41,045 nt of DNA, from NCBI GenBank assembly GCA_028699155.1, contig JAQVVD010000011.1:1-41045 (forward strand), given 5' to 3'. Below are positions 7,718 to 16,674 of this stretch, one piece after another. Both the position numbers and the translations under genes were made by a program. The first letter of the stretch is position 1. Each line of letters begins with the position of its first letter. The stretch is from Candidatus Peribacteraceae bacterium (GTDB lineage: Bacteria > Patescibacteriota > Gracilibacteria > Peribacterales > Peribacteraceae). Under the pieces are notes generated by a model, which saw nothing but the letters and a program-made list of their open reading frames with translations, was not told the origin of the DNA and did not search any database.

Positions 7718-8896
7718 TTACTCAATGATTTTGGTGACGACTCCTGCACCAACTGTGCGACCGCCTTCGCGGATGGCGAAGCGGGTGCCTGCATCCAGGG
7801 CGATCGGGCAGCCGAGCGTCACTGTGAATTTCACCTTGTCTCCTGGCATCACCATTTCCACGTTCGCCGGAAGCTCCACCGTCCCTGTTACGTCCGTCGT
7901 GCGGATGTAGAACTGGGGCTTGTATCCTTTGAAGAACGGCGTGTGGCGACCGCCCTCCTCTTTCGTGAGGATGTAGACCTCGGAATCGAACTTAGTGTGC
8001 GGGTGGATGGAGCCAGTCGTTGCGAGCACCTGTCCGCGCTCGATCTCATCACGCTCAATTCCGCGCAGCAGCAAGCCGACGTTGTCGCCTGCCATGCCCT
8101 CGTCCAGGAGTTTGTGGAACATTTCCACGCCGGTCACGACCACCTTGCGTGTATCGCGGATGCCGACGAGTTCGACTTCATCGTTCACCTTCACCTTGCC
8201 CTGGTCGATACGACCGGTTGCAACCGTGCCGCGACCCTTGATGGAGAAGACGTCTTCCACGGACATGAGGAACGGTTTGTCCGTCTCGCGCTTGGGCTCA
8301 GGGATCCGCTCGTCCAGCGTCTTGAGCAGCGTCTTGAGGTTCTCAATCTGCTCCGCATCGCCTTCCACCGCCTTGAGGGCGCTGCCGCGAATGATCGGAG
8401 TCTTATCGCCGGGGAACTCGTACTTGCTCAGCAATTCGCGGATTTCCACTTCCACGAGTTCGAGGAGTTCAGGGTCTTTGACCATGTCCACCTTGTTGAG
8501 GAAGACGACGATGTACGGCACGTTCACCTGGCGTGCGAGCAGGATGTGCTCACGCGTCTGGGGCATCGGGCCGTCCGCTGCGGAAACCACGAGGATCGCG
8601 CCGTCCATCTGCGCCGCACCCGTGATCATGTTTTTCACGTAGTCGGCGTGTCCCGGACAGTCCACGTGCGCGTAGTGACGTTTCTCGGACTCGTACTCCA
8701 CGTGTGCGGTCGCAATCGTAATTCCGCGTTCCCTCTCCTCGGGCGCGTTGTCGATGTCTTCGAACTTCTTCTTCTCCCCCTCGGGCGAGAAATTAATGGA
8801 GAGCGCCGCAGTGAGAGTGGTCTTACCGTGGTCGACGTGACCGATGGTACCCACGTTCACGTGCGGCTTGCTGCGGTCGAATTTCTTGTCTGCCAT
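7718..8896 (-). CDS. tuf: translation elongation factor Tu
   Basis: EF-Tu delivers aminoacyl-tRNA to the ribosomal A site with GTP hydrolysis. All G motifs are present: G1 GHVDHGKT (19-26), G2 GITI (58-61), G3 DCPGH (79-83, with the catalytic His at 83), G4 NKVD (134-137) and a G5-type SALK near residue 171. Domains 2 and 3 are complete, ending [15 protein letters not shown]. The length of 392 aa is typical. The gene is transcribed toward rpsJ, 73 bp away, and has its own promoter on the minus strand. There is no Shine-Dalgarno sequence before the ATG (upstream is TTTCCCCCTTTGAC), which is striking for such a highly expressed gene. Confidence 0.98.
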   Translation of the reverse strand: MADKKFDRSKPHVNVGTIGHVDHGKTTLTAALSINFSPEGEKKKFEDIDNAPEERERGITIATAHVEYESEKRHYAHVDCPGHADYVKNMITGAAQMDGAILVVSAADGPMPQTREHILLARQVNVPYIVVFLNKVDMVKDPELLELVEVEIRELLSKYEFPGDKTPIIRGSALKAVEGDAEQIENLKTLLKTLDERIPEPKRETDKPFLMSVEDVFSIKGRGTVATGRIDQGKVKVNDEVELVGIRDTRKVVVTGVEMFHKLLDEGMAGDNVGLLLRGIERDEIERGQVLATTGSIHPHTKFDSEVYILTKEEGGRHTPFFKGYKPQFYIRTTDVTGTVELPANVEMVMPGDKVKFTVTLGCPIALDAGTRFAIREGGRTVGAGVVTKIIE

Positions 8897-8969
8897 GTCA
8901 AAGGGGGAAAGTGAAAAAGAATAAAGGGTTCAAGAATGAGTGAAGCGTGAGACTTCAATCGCGCAAGCG

Positions 8970-8999
8970 AGTCTACGGGTGCGGTTGCCTGCAAGTCAA
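8970..8999 (-). promoter_or_regulatory. promoter of tuf-rpsJ
   Basis: On the minus strand TTGACT (8999-8994), an 18-nt spacer and TAGACT (8975-8970) form a recognisable promoter. Transcription would start near 8963, giving a leader of about 65 nt before tuf. The leader is pyrimidine-rich close to the start codon and has no Shine-Dalgarno sequence. Confidence 0.6.
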
Positions 9000-9066
9000 C
9001 AGATTCACCCAGAAAGAATGAGGTTTTTACCGGCTGCATTTTTGGGAACACCCCTCTAGAATCCGG

Positions 9067-10056
9067 ATGCAGATGGACAAGCGGGAGCGTATCAACGGCT
9101 TCGTACGGGAACTGTGGCTGTGGTATGCGCTGCACAAGCGATCGTTGCCATGGAGGGATCTGCAGGATGTGGAGCCGAACCGGCGCGCCTACAGCGTTGC
9201 CGTGTCGGAATTCATGCTGCAGCAGACGCAGGTAAGCAGGGTGGTTCCCGCATTCCGTTCCTTCCTTGGACGCTTTCCGACGATAGAGAGCCTCGCACGC
9301 GCGCAGAACGCAGATGTCATCCGCGCCTGGCAGGGGATGGGGTACAACATGCGTTCACTGCGCCTGCGCGATGTTGCGCGGGTGGTAGTGGAGGAGCATG
9401 GCGGGCGCTTTCCGCAGGAGATGCGCGACCTGCTGGCCATGAAGGGGATCGGTGCGTACACGGCGGCAGCGATCAGAAATTTCGCATTCGACCTGCCGAC
9501 CCCCTGCCTCGACACCAACATCCGCCGCATTCTGCACCGCACGTTCGTGGGACCGGAGCGCGCCGATGGCACATGGAAGCAGCATGACCGATACCTGCTG
9601 CAACTTGCGGCCGAAGTTCTGGATGTGGCGTTGCAATTTCAAATTTCAAATTTCGAAATGCGCATTTGCACTGCACAGTGGCACGCGGCGCTCATGGATT
9701 TCGGCTCCCTCGTCTGCACCAAACATGCGCCGCGGTGGGATGTTTGCCCGCTCACTGCCCAGGGGCTCTGCAGGGCTTCCTACAAAGTGCCGCAGCGCAG
9801 GGCGCGCATCCGGCGCACAGAGCCCGGTCGACTGGTGGGTTCGCAGTTCATTCCAAACAGAATTTTTCGGGGGAGGGTGGTGGAGGAATTGCGCGGTGCC
9901 CCCGGCGGTTTGACGCTGGAGGAAATCGGCAATCGCATCTGCATCGACTGGCAGCAGGAAGATCACCGGATCTGGCTCCAGGATATCCTGCATGGTCTCG
10001 TGAGGGATGCGCTCCTGCGCGAGCGGCGGGCGCAATCCGTGTACACGCTCTCGTAG
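9067..10056 (+). CDS. mutY: A/G-specific adenine glycosylase (MutY-like), degenerate Fe-S motif
   Basis: This HhH-GPD DNA glycosylase removes adenine mispaired with 8-oxoguanine. Seen here: RSLPWR near the N-terminus, catalytic Glu48 in VSEFMLQQTQV, the helix-hairpin-helix MKGIGAYTAAAI (about 125-136) and catalytic Asp149 in LDTNIRR. The Fe-S loop, normally C-x6-C-x2-C-x5-C, reads C217-x6-W224-x2-C227-x7-C235, so one ligand is Trp and the last spacing is changed. Before it, residues about 188-201 are an extra segment encoded by an AAATTTC-type simple repeat. The C-terminus is a short winged-helix-like region (IPNRIFRGRVVEEL onward) and not a clear Nudix-type 8-oxoG domain. A TAGAAT (9057-9062) lies just upstream; translation may start at ATG 9067 or 9073. 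Confidence 0.87.
   Translation: MQMDKRERINGFVRELWLWYALHKRSLPWRDLQDVEPNRRAYSVAVSEFMLQQTQVSRVVPAFRSFLGRFPTIESLARAQNADVIRAWQGMGYNMRSLRLRDVARVVVEEHGGRFPQEMRDLLAMKGIGAYTAAAIRNFAFDLPTPCLDTNIRRILHRTFVGPERADGTWKQHDRYLLQLAAEVLDVALQFQISNFEMRICTAQWHAALMDFGSLVCTKHAPRWDVCPLTAQGLCRASYKVPQRRARIRRTEPGRLVGSQFIPNRIFRGRVVEELRGAPGGLTLEEIGNRICIDWQQEDHRIWLQDILHGLVRDALLRERRAQSVYTLS
9633..9670. repeat. AAATTTC simple repeat inside mutY
   Basis: Three copies of an AAATTTC/AATTTC word followed by ATTTCGAAAT, a perfect palindrome, interrupt the GC-rich coding sequence. They keep the frame and encode about 13 residues between the helical core and the Fe-S loop region. The AT content differs sharply from the flanks. Confidence 0.65.
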
Positions 10057-10059
10057 AGG

Positions 10060-10872
10060 TTACTGCTGCGCACCAGTATCGGTGCCTGTTGTGCCCCCAT
10101 TATGGGCGGTTTCTTCCTTTATCTCTTCGATTACTTCCTGCAGCCGAGTCGAACTCTGCTCCGCAGGGGGAGGAGGGACTGCCGTCTGCTGCTGCTTCTC
10201 TGGTATCAGAGTGGCCATGGAGCCCATCTTCTTTTTCAGCAGCATGAATGCCCCCAGGCTGAGCGCCCCCAGTATCGCGGCGATGCCGATCACTTCGATG
10301 CCGCCGATGCCGGAGAGCATTTCTTCCCGCGCGGATGGCGCGGGTGATGGCACAGGTTCTTCCTCTTCCGGCGTTTCCTCTTCTTCGGTTATTTCAGCCT
10401 GTCGCTCTGCCGCCTGCAAGGCTTCTATGAGCGCATCCGGATCTGCTCCTTCATCATCCGTCCTATCTTCCGCAGGAAGAACTTCTTCCTCTGTCGGCTG
10501 ATTCTCCGTCGTGCCATTCGGATCCGCCAGAGGTTCGGCGATGTCCACGGGCTCCCCGCCGCGGTAGAACGTGCGTGCGGTATCCGTAGGAACTTCTTCT
10601 TCAGCTGCCGGTCTGAGGAGAGCATCCGATCCGTCGACAGTTTCCGTATCCGCATCGGATGGTATATCGCCGTTTTCGTCGGATGCGGCGTCCGTTCCGT
10701 TGGCAGGCGGCACAGCCGTTTCCTCCGGTGATGGCAGGGATTCGGTCGATGGTTCCGCCGGCAGCTCAATGCCGAAGACTTCCTCCGGCGAGAGGTATGC
10801 AAGCGCCGGGATGGGCAGGCAGATGCCGATTGTCAGTATCGCCAGAATGGGTGCTTTGCGGAGAATCTTCAT
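10060..10872 (-). CDS. secreted/anchored acidic single-pass protein of unknown function
   Basis: The 270-aa protein has a signal peptide (about residues 1-25, ending PALAY). A long disordered stretch rich in Glu, Asp, Pro and Ser follows (about 26-185), then one transmembrane helix (VIGIAAILGALSLGAFMLL, about 195-215). A basic stop-transfer KKK and a short cytoplasmic Pro-rich tail complete it. No enzymatic motif is seen. Its ATG overlaps the stop of the giant Cys-rich protein gene (ATGA, 10869-10872), so the pair is translationally coupled. It may act as a membrane anchor or stalk for that protein, which is an inference from coupling and topology. It ends 3 bp from the convergent mutY stop. 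Confidence 0.75.
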   Translation of the reverse strand: MKILRKAPILAILTIGICLPIPALAYLSPEEVFGIELPAEPSTESLPSPEETAVPPANGTDAASDENGDIPSDADTETVDGSDALLRPAAEEEVPTDTARTFYRGGEPVDIAEPLADPNGTTENQPTEEEVLPAEDRTDDEGADPDALIEALQAAERQAEITEEEETPEEEEPVPSPAPSAREEMLSGIGGIEVIGIAAILGALSLGAFMLLKKKMGSMATLIPEKQQQTAVPPPPAEQSSTRLQEVIEEIKEETAHNGGTTGTDTGAQQ

Positions 10873-13800
10873 AGAATAAAGAGGAGAGAAGCGAGGACGG
10901 ATGTTACCTTAGAGAATATGGAAATGATGTGAGCGAACGGAGGACTGTTGATGTACAGGGAGGTACTGCACACGTCTGTCTGTTGGCTGTGGCATAAGCG
11001 CGCAGTAGAGTTCGGTTGCGCGAACGCGCTGTTTGCGGAGGTGAGAGGGATGTAGACCTGAATCTTGCTGCCGCGCCTGCAGAGGTACTGTTTGCTCGCT
11101 TCCATGAAGCCGCGGGATGTTTCCAGGATAGCGCACGTATCGAAGTCTTTGGAGTACGTAATGAGCAGTACATCGCCCTGCAGATTGATGCTGTGGAGCG
11201 TTATGGGAGCGGACGTAGGCAGGGAGAGCGTTGGAATGAGGATTTGGCACTCGGATGGTTCCCCGAAGCACTGCCATCCGTCTTCGATATTGCAGGTGCC
11301 CGAGCAACCGTCATCATCCTTCGTATTCCCGTCGTCGCACTGCTCTTTCCCCTCGATCTTTTCGTTGCCGCACACTGCTGTAACCTGTCGGCAGGTTTCC
11401 GGACAGCTCGGATCCAGTTCCGTGTAGTACCTGCAGGTATTCTGTGTGTTCTGTGCGGCGCAGTCCGCATCGGATTCGCAGATGAGAGCGTACGGGTTCT
11501 TTCCGCAGCGCTTGACGCTGGTGCCCGGTATCAGCTCGCACCTGTTGCAGTCGCTGCTCGTGCGGCACGAGAGGGACGTATCATGCGAACAGACCGCACC
11601 GTTGTCGCACTGTTCGCCAAGCGTTTCCTGCACGATTGCATCGCCGCAGAACTCCTTGAGGCACGCTGCGGCACAGCCGTCTCCATCCTTCGTATTCCCG
11701 TCGTCGCACTCCTCCTCTTCCTCTGCTGTGCCATTGCCGCATTGCTCCTGGGGCACGTCAACGCGCGGGACGCACTCGCCGGTACAAACCGTTATGCAGG
11801 GTTTGCCTGGCTCGCATGGGTAGGGGTTGCAAACACCCTGATCAGTCGTGCAGAACATGTTTTGCGGGCATTCTGCGCTCGATGTACAGAATTCCGGGAC
11901 GGGCGCTTTGCAGTCTGCCGGGCAGTTGCAGTGGTCCTCGCCCGATGCGCAGGTGCCATTGCCGCAGGTCTGTCGCCAGCCGTCCACGCATGTTCCCTGC
12001 GATCCGTCATTCATGCTGATGCATACGCCATTCACCGCAACAGTAGCAGGTTTGATGCCAGAATTTTCATTGCAGCAAGTGGTGGGGCCAAGTGCTGCGC
12101 TCCCATAGACTTTCTGACCGTTTTCAGCGCATTCCGGTTCCGGTGATGCAGGGCAGTCCTGCGGGCAGTTCAGTCTCTCATCCTCGCTCTCGCACACGCC
12201 GTTGCTGCATACAGGGCCGCCGGACGGACAGTCTGCCGGGCAGACTGCGTGGCACTCCGTTACGCAGGGGGTTCCGGGGAGGCACTGTGTGCAGATGATG
12301 CGAGCTTCCTCCTCATCGCAGATGCCATCTCCGCACTGCGTGGCACTCGGCGCTACGCTGACCGAGAGGAGAACCGTATGTTTGCGGTTCTGGATGAAAC
12401 CGACGAGCATGAAGCGGTAGGTGGCATTCGCATCGTTTGCCGTAGGAGTCCATTCCAGGCGCACGGCAGCCGTACCTTGTGTAACGGTAGCCTGCTGCGG
12501 GAATTGCTTGCCGGAATTCTGGTTGAAGATTTGATGATCCAGGCTGTTGACGCTTCCGTCGAAGTTCAGGTCGTACTCCGGATCGTAGAGCGCATCTCCC
12601 CTCACGGAGCCGTATTTGGCTGCGAGGAATACCAGATCGCTTGCTGCCACCTTCTTATCTCTGTCGAAGTCTCCTGCGAGCAGAAGGGCGTACTGCCCGC
12701 CGGCAGGCGTCGGATGTTCCAGTGAGAACGTCTTGCCGACACTCGCATTGAATGTTCTCTGCATGTCCCATCCTTCGATTGCTTCCTGCTTGCATTCACC
12801 AGAGCAGCCGTCTCCGTTCTGCTTATTCCCGTCATCGCACTCCTCACCCGTCTCTACCTTGCCGTTGCCGCAGGCAGGTTCTGCGTCCAGAATCTCCGCG
12901 ATTTTTGCGTCAATCGCATCCTGGAAGTGCCGTGCCTCTATATCTCTCCGGATATCGCGGCTGTACCCGTAGGTTGCCGGATCCTTGCCCGACTGCAGCT
13001 GTGCCACAGTGTGCAGTTTTTTAGGCTGTGAGTCATAGAGGTACACGTTCATGCTGTCGAGCACTGTTTTCTGTTCCCATCCGGCGCCATCTGTTTGCTG
13101 TCGCTCCATCTTCTGTTTTTGTGCAACGAAACTCAGGAAGCGTCCTGTTGCATCCTCGAATCGCAGTGCCGTAATAGTGGGTATCTGCTGGATAATCAAT
13201 GCGGGAATAGAGGTGTCATCGGGGTATTCGTACACACTGATACCGAGTACTGGCGTGGGCGACTGCGATGCTTCCTGCCATATGTACAACATGTTTTCCT
13301 GTACAGTTTTGTACTGCGGAATTCCGCCCGTTGTTCCGAGAGTGTCAAGATACCGCTTGTTCATCGCGGCTACGAATGCAACCCTCTTCCCGTCGCGGGA
13401 AATTACGACGTTCAATTCTGACGTAGGCAGGAGCATACTGGCCGGCGCGACAGTATCCGCAACAATATTCTCTGTCGTGCCGTCCTCCGTCCTGATCCGC
13501 AGCACGGAGGTCTGGTAGGTGAATACCACCTGGTTATTCGCTCCGGACGTTCTGTTCCTGCTGGTTCTCCGCACCGCAACGTACCGACCGTCACCCGAAA
13601 TGGTGGGCTGTGAGAATGACGTGTACTTGTCTGCTCCAGTGATGAGCTCACGCACGCTCCGTTTTCCCGTATCCAGGAAGTAGACGCTGGCGGGACGTGG
13701 TCCCCCGTCTGTCGGCTGGACGTACACCAACTTCTTCCCGTCTTCACTCATGCTCAGGTGTGCCGTGTGGGTAGACAATGAGTTCATGGCATTGGTCATA

Positions 13801-14981
13801 TGCTCATCGAAGGTGCGGGAATCCGTTTCTGTGCACACGCTGGGTTCGCCTATGCATGACCATGCATCCTCAATGCGACATGCGCTGTCGCACCCGTCTC
13901 CGTCTTCCGTATTCCCGTCATCGCACTCCTCATCTTCTTCCACGATGCCGTTGCCGCAGACAGATTCCTCATCATCATCACCGGTTTCCACCGTGCAATT
14001 CGCACTGCAGCCATCGCCGTCTTCCGTATTCCCGTCATCGCACTCCTCTCCTTCTTCTTTCAGACCGTTGCCGCATTCATCAGGTTGGACGCACTTATTC
14101 TCCACGCAAAGAGTCTCCGGAGCACAGACGAGTCCGCTGTCGCCGCATTCCAGCAGACAGATGTCGGCGCATCCGTCGCCGTTCACGGCGTTCCCGTCAT
14201 CGCACTCCTCTCCTTCTTCTTTCAGACCGTTGCCGCATTCATCAGGTTGGACGCACTTATTCTCCACGCAAAGAGTCTCCGGAGCACAGACGAGTCCGCT
14301 GTCGCCGCATTCCAGCAGACAGATGTCAGCGCATCCGTCGCCGTTCACGGCGTTCCCGTCATCGCACTCCTCACCTTCTTCCACGATGCCGTTGCCGCAC
14401 CCATATTCATCATCATCGGTCTCCACCGTGCAATTCGCACTGCACCCGTCTCCGTCTTCCGTATTTCCGTCATCGCATTCCTCCGCGCCTTCCAGCACTC
14501 CATTGCCGCAGGCCTGCACGTAGCTTATGCCTTCGCCGCACCGGAAGAAGAGGTCCTTCTCCGTCATGAAGTAGTAGGCTTTTCCTCTCTGGAGAGTGCC
14601 TAACTTGTTGATGACGCCGTACTTGGGATTCACATGCAGTTCTCCTTTGGATATGTGGAACTTCCCGTGGAACGGGGGTTCGTCTCCCGTAAATTCGTAT
14701 CCCCAGAACCGCACTTGTTCATTCTTCTCCACCGGTCCGGAGAACGCGGGAAATGCGCCGTCGCCGTCACAGCGTACCTGGTTGTGGTCGTTTGCCTTGA
14801 TCACGATGCCCTTTTCGCACTGGGCTTTCGTGTAGGCGTGAATGGCCGGCACGTACGTGGGTGCGGCCTGACCGAGCAGCGCCCCGCCGTCGCGGACATT
14901 CACTGTCGCGAAGAAGGCGAGCGCGCTCAGCGCGAACGCCCCGAGGAGGAAACGCCTGTTTCCGAAGAGTGACGCGGACAT
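10869..14981 (-). CDS. giant secreted Cys-rich protein: DUF4215 repeats, beta-propeller-like and dockerin-like segments
   Basis: This is a protein of about 1370 aa. An N-terminal signal or anchor segment (RRFLLGAFALSALAFFATV) is followed by five DUF4215-type (Myxococcus Cys-rich) repeats with the pattern CGNG-x-EEGEECDDGN-x5-GCxxxC. A middle region of beta-propeller-like strands follows (TISGDGRYVAVRR, VISRDGKRVAFVAAM), then a sixth repeat. Next comes a dockerin-like Ca2+-binding pair (LLAGDFDRDKKVAASDLVFLAAKYG ... DLNFDGSVNSLDHQIF). Further Cys-rich modules and about three more repeats lead to a hydrophobic C-terminal tail. It is surely extracytoplasmic and likely disulfide- and Ca2+-stabilised; adhesion or surface recognition is inferred. 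The ATG at 14981 is chosen for the signal peptide and for its upstream promoter. It is coupled to the acidic protein. Confidence 0.85.
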   Translation of the reverse strand: MSASLFGNRRFLLGAFALSALAFFATVNVRDGGALLGQAAPTYVPAIHAYTKAQCEKGIVIKANDHNQVRCDGDGAFPAFSGPVEKNEQVRFWGYEFTGDEPPFHGKFHISKGELHVNPKYGVINKLGTLQRGKAYYFMTEKDLFFRCGEGISYVQACGNGVLEGAEECDDGNTEDGDGCSANCTVETDDDEYGCGNGIVEEGEECDDGNAVNGDGCADICLLECGDSGLVCAPETLCVENKCVQPDECGNGLKEEGEECDDGNAVNGDGCADICLLECGDSGLVCAPETLCVENKCVQPDECGNGLKEEGEECDDGNTEDGDGCSANCTVETGDDDEESVCGNGIVEEDEECDDGNTEDGDGCDSACRIEDAWSCIGEPSVCTETDSRTFDEHMTNAMNSLSTHTAHLSMSEDGKKLVYVQPTDGGPRPASVYFLDTGKRSVRELITGADKYTSFSQPTISGDGRYVAVRRTSRNRTSGANNQVVFTYQTSVLRIRTEDGTTENIVADTVAPASMLLPTSELNVVISRDGKRVAFVAAMNKRYLDTLGTTGGIPQYKTVQENMLYIWQEASQSPTPVLGISVYEYPDDTSIPALIIQQIPTITALRFEDATGRFLSFVAQKQKMERQQTDGAGWEQKTVLDSMNVYLYDSQPKKLHTVAQLQSGKDPATYGYSRDIRRDIEARHFQDAIDAKIAEILDAEPACGNGKVETGEECDDGNKQNGDGCSGECKQEAIEGWDMQRTFNASVGKTFSLEHPTPAGGQYALLLAGDFDRDKKVAASDLVFLAAKYGSVRGDALYDPEYDLNFDGSVNSLDHQIFNQNSGKQFPQQATVTQGTAAVRLEWTPTANDANATYRFMLVGFIQNRKHTVLLSVSVAPSATQCGDGICDEEEARIICTQCLPGTPCVTECHAVCPADCPSGGPVCSNGVCESEDERLNCPQDCPASPEPECAENGQKVYGSAALGPTTCCNENSGIKPATVAVNGVCISMNDGSQGTCVDGWRQTCGNGTCASGEDHCNCPADCKAPVPEFCTSSAECPQNMFCTTDQGVCNPYPCEPGKPCITVCTGECVPRVDVPQEQCGNGTAEEEEECDDGNTKDGDGCAAACLKEFCGDAIVQETLGEQCDNGAVCSHDTSLSCRTSSDCNRCELIPGTSVKRCGKNPYALICESDADCAAQNTQNTCRYYTELDPSCPETCRQVTAVCGNEKIEGKEQCDDGNTKDDDGCSGTCNIEDGWQCFGEPSECQILIPTLSLPTSAPITLHSINLQGDVLLITYSKDFDTCAILETSRGFMEASKQYLCRRGSKIQVYIPLTSANSAFAQPNSTARLCHSQQTDVCSTSLYINSPPFAHIISIFSKVTSVLASLLFIL
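14041..14364. repeat. near-perfect 162-bp tandem duplication inside the DUF4215 gene
   Basis: Unit 1 (14041-14202) and unit 2 (14203-14364) appear to differ by a single base (ATGTCGGCG versus ATGTCAGCG). Each encodes one 54-residue module containing CGNGLKEEGEECDDGN and CVENKCVQPDE. The near-identity implies a recent duplication or ongoing homogenisation. Confidence 0.85.
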
Positions 14982-15017
14982 GGGAGGATGGGGAAATGTA
15001 TGTGAAAAATTCTCCCT

Positions 15018-15046
15018 ATTGTACCAAAATTTTCCCTTGGTGTGAA
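15018..15046 (-). promoter_or_regulatory. promoter of the DUF4215 protein gene
   Basis: On the minus strand TTCACA (15046-15041), 17 nt, TACAAT (15023-15018). It lies downstream of the rny hairpin and gives a leader of about 30 nt before the ATG at 14981. Confidence 0.6.
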
Positions 15047-15068
15047 GGGCAGATCCGGTTTGGGTTCC

Positions 15069-15100
15069 CAAAGCCGCACGCGGGAACGCATGCGGCTTTG
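15069..15100 (-). terminator. hairpin downstream of RNase Y gene
   Basis: CAAAGCCGCA (15069-15078) pairs with TGCGGCTTTG (15091-15100): a 10-bp stem with a 12-nt loop, 18 bp after the rny stop codon. There is no clear U-run on the minus strand, but its place between rny and the next promoter suggests termination or 3'-end protection. Confidence 0.55.
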
Positions 15101-15117
15101 TTTCTATGAATGCATGC

Positions 15118-16674
15118 CTACTTCGCCGTCTCGATGATCCTCCTGTCCCGGATGACGTTCACCTTGATCACGCCGGGGTACGTGAGCTCATCCTCAATTT
15201 TCTTCGTGATGTTCTTCGCGAGTTTCTCCTGCTCCAGATCCGTTACTTTCGCCGCATCCACGTACACGCGGATCTCGCGGCCGGCGGAGATGGCGAACGC
15301 GCGCTGCACGCCCTCGAAACTCTTGGCGGCCTCCTCCAGTTCCTTTAAGCGCTTGATGTACGCTTCCACGGACTCTTTGCGGGACCCGGGGCGCGCGCCG
15401 GAGATCGCATCCACCGCGGCGACAATGAATGCTTCCGGCGACTGCATCGGCACGTCTTCGTGATGCGCCTCCACGCAGTGGATCACTTCCGGGCGAATCT
15501 TGAACCGCTTGCAGATCTCCACGCCGATCTCCACATGCGTTCCTGCCACTTCGTGGTCGAGTGCTTTGCCGACGTCATGGAGCAGACACGCCTCCACGAC
15601 GGTCCGTGCATCCGCGCCGATTTCCTCCGCAAGCATCCGCCCGATGTTCGCCATTTCCACGGAGTGCTTGAGGATGTTCTGACCGTAGCTGGTGCGGAAC
15701 CGCAGGCGTCCGATGATCTTCATGAGATCCTGCGGGTAGCCGGTAATGCCCAGCTCCGCAGTGGCGCGCTTGCCGAATTCCAGCATCATCTTTCCGACTT
15801 CTTCCTTCATCTTCTCCACGACTTCCTCGATGCGCGCCGGCTGGATGCGGCCGTCCTTGATCAGCTTCTCCATCGCCAGTTTCGCCACGTAGCGCCGGGC
15901 AAGGTCAAAGCCGGAGATGATGATGGCGCCGGGCGTATCATCGATCACGATGTCTACGCCGGTGAGCTGCTCGAACGTAGTGATGTTGCGGCCCTCCTTG
16001 CCGATGATCTTGCCTTTCACGTCGTCGGAAGGGAGTTGCACGATGGTCGCCGTCGATTCGCTGGCGACCTCGGACGCGTAGCGATGAATCGCTTCGACCA
16101 TCAGGTTCTTCGCATCCTCCTCGTACTCCGCTGATTTCTCCGCTTTCAGGCGCTTGAGTTGCTCCGCGTAGAAGCCGGAGAATTCCTCCTCCAGTTCGGC
16201 CCAGAGCAGTTTCCTGGCTTCTTCTTCGCTCAATTTCGATACTTGTTCCAGCGCTTTGCGGTGCTGCTGCGCGGCAGCGGAGAGTTCCCCGCGCATCTCC
16301 TCGACGTTCTTCTCCTTATCGGCGAGGGAGGTACGTTGGCGATCGACCTCTTTCACTTTCTCATCGAGGCTTTTCTCCTTCTCCTCCAGGCGGGCCTGTT
16401 CTGCCTCAATCTTGGATTCCGCCTCGCTCGCACGAATCTTCGCTTCACTGATGATTTCCTTGGCGGCCACCCGCGCTTCGTTCTCCGCGACTTTTATGGC
16501 GTTCTGCGCTGCCGATGCTTTCTGCTGGAGATTGCTGACTTCTTTCTCCTGCTCGCGAATTTGCGTGAGCAGGGCCTGGCTCATTTTCTTGTTCTTGGAG
16601 AACCAGAATCCGCCGACGAGCACGCCAAGAGCGAAGCCCGCAGCGATAACGAGATAGATGATGATTGTTGGCAT
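15118..16674 (-). CDS. rny: ribonuclease Y
   Basis: RNase Y is a membrane-bound endoribonuclease that initiates mRNA decay. The 518-aa protein shows the full order: an N-terminal transmembrane helix (about 3-25), a long coiled coil rich in Glu, Ala and Lys (about 30-190), a KH domain with VQLPSDDVKGKIIGKEGRNITTFE, then an HD domain with LLHDVGKALDHEVAGTHVEIG (His-Asp near residue 363). The end, IRVYVDAAKVTDLEQEKLAKNI ... YPGVIKVNVIRD, is diagnostic. Length and architecture are standard. Its mRNA seems to start near 16836, leaving a leader of roughly 160 nt. With rnc in the same window, two central RNases of this organism are accounted for. Confidence 0.97.
   Translation of the reverse strand: MPTIIIYLVIAAGFALGVLVGGFWFSKNKKMSQALLTQIREQEKEVSNLQQKASAAQNAIKVAENEARVAAKEIISEAKIRASEAESKIEAEQARLEEKEKSLDEKVKEVDRQRTSLADKEKNVEEMRGELSAAAQQHRKALEQVSKLSEEEARKLLWAELEEEFSGFYAEQLKRLKAEKSAEYEEDAKNLMVEAIHRYASEVASESTATIVQLPSDDVKGKIIGKEGRNITTFEQLTGVDIVIDDTPGAIIISGFDLARRYVAKLAMEKLIKDGRIQPARIEEVVEKMKEEVGKMMLEFGKRATAELGITGYPQDLMKIIGRLRFRTSYGQNILKHSVEMANIGRMLAEEIGADARTVVEACLLHDVGKALDHEVAGTHVEIGVEICKRFKIRPEVIHCVEAHHEDVPMQSPEAFIVAAVDAISGARPGSRKESVEAYIKRLKELEEAAKSFEGVQRAFAISAGREIRVYVDAAKVTDLEQEKLAKNITKKIEDELTYPGVIKVNVIRDRRIIETAK

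Noticed and set aside
7943-8914. 323-codon plus-strand frame opposite tuf
   Set aside because: It is an antisense shadow of EF-Tu; the real gene is unambiguous.
11016-12146. Plus-strand frames of up to 376 codons opposite the DUF4215 gene
   Set aside because: The repeat structure CGNG...ECDDGN on the minus strand explains the region fully. The plus-strand products are Ala/Arg/Val-rich noise.
12500-12690. Dockerin-like segment as a sign of a cellulosome
   Set aside because: Only one Ca2+-binding pair within a long surface protein and no cohesin or glycosidase genes. Isolated dockerin-like modules are common in non-cellulosomal proteins.
14054-14364. Regularly spaced repeats that could be mistaken for a CRISPR-like array
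   Set aside because: Units are contiguous coding repeats of 162 bp with no spacers. No cas gene is present.
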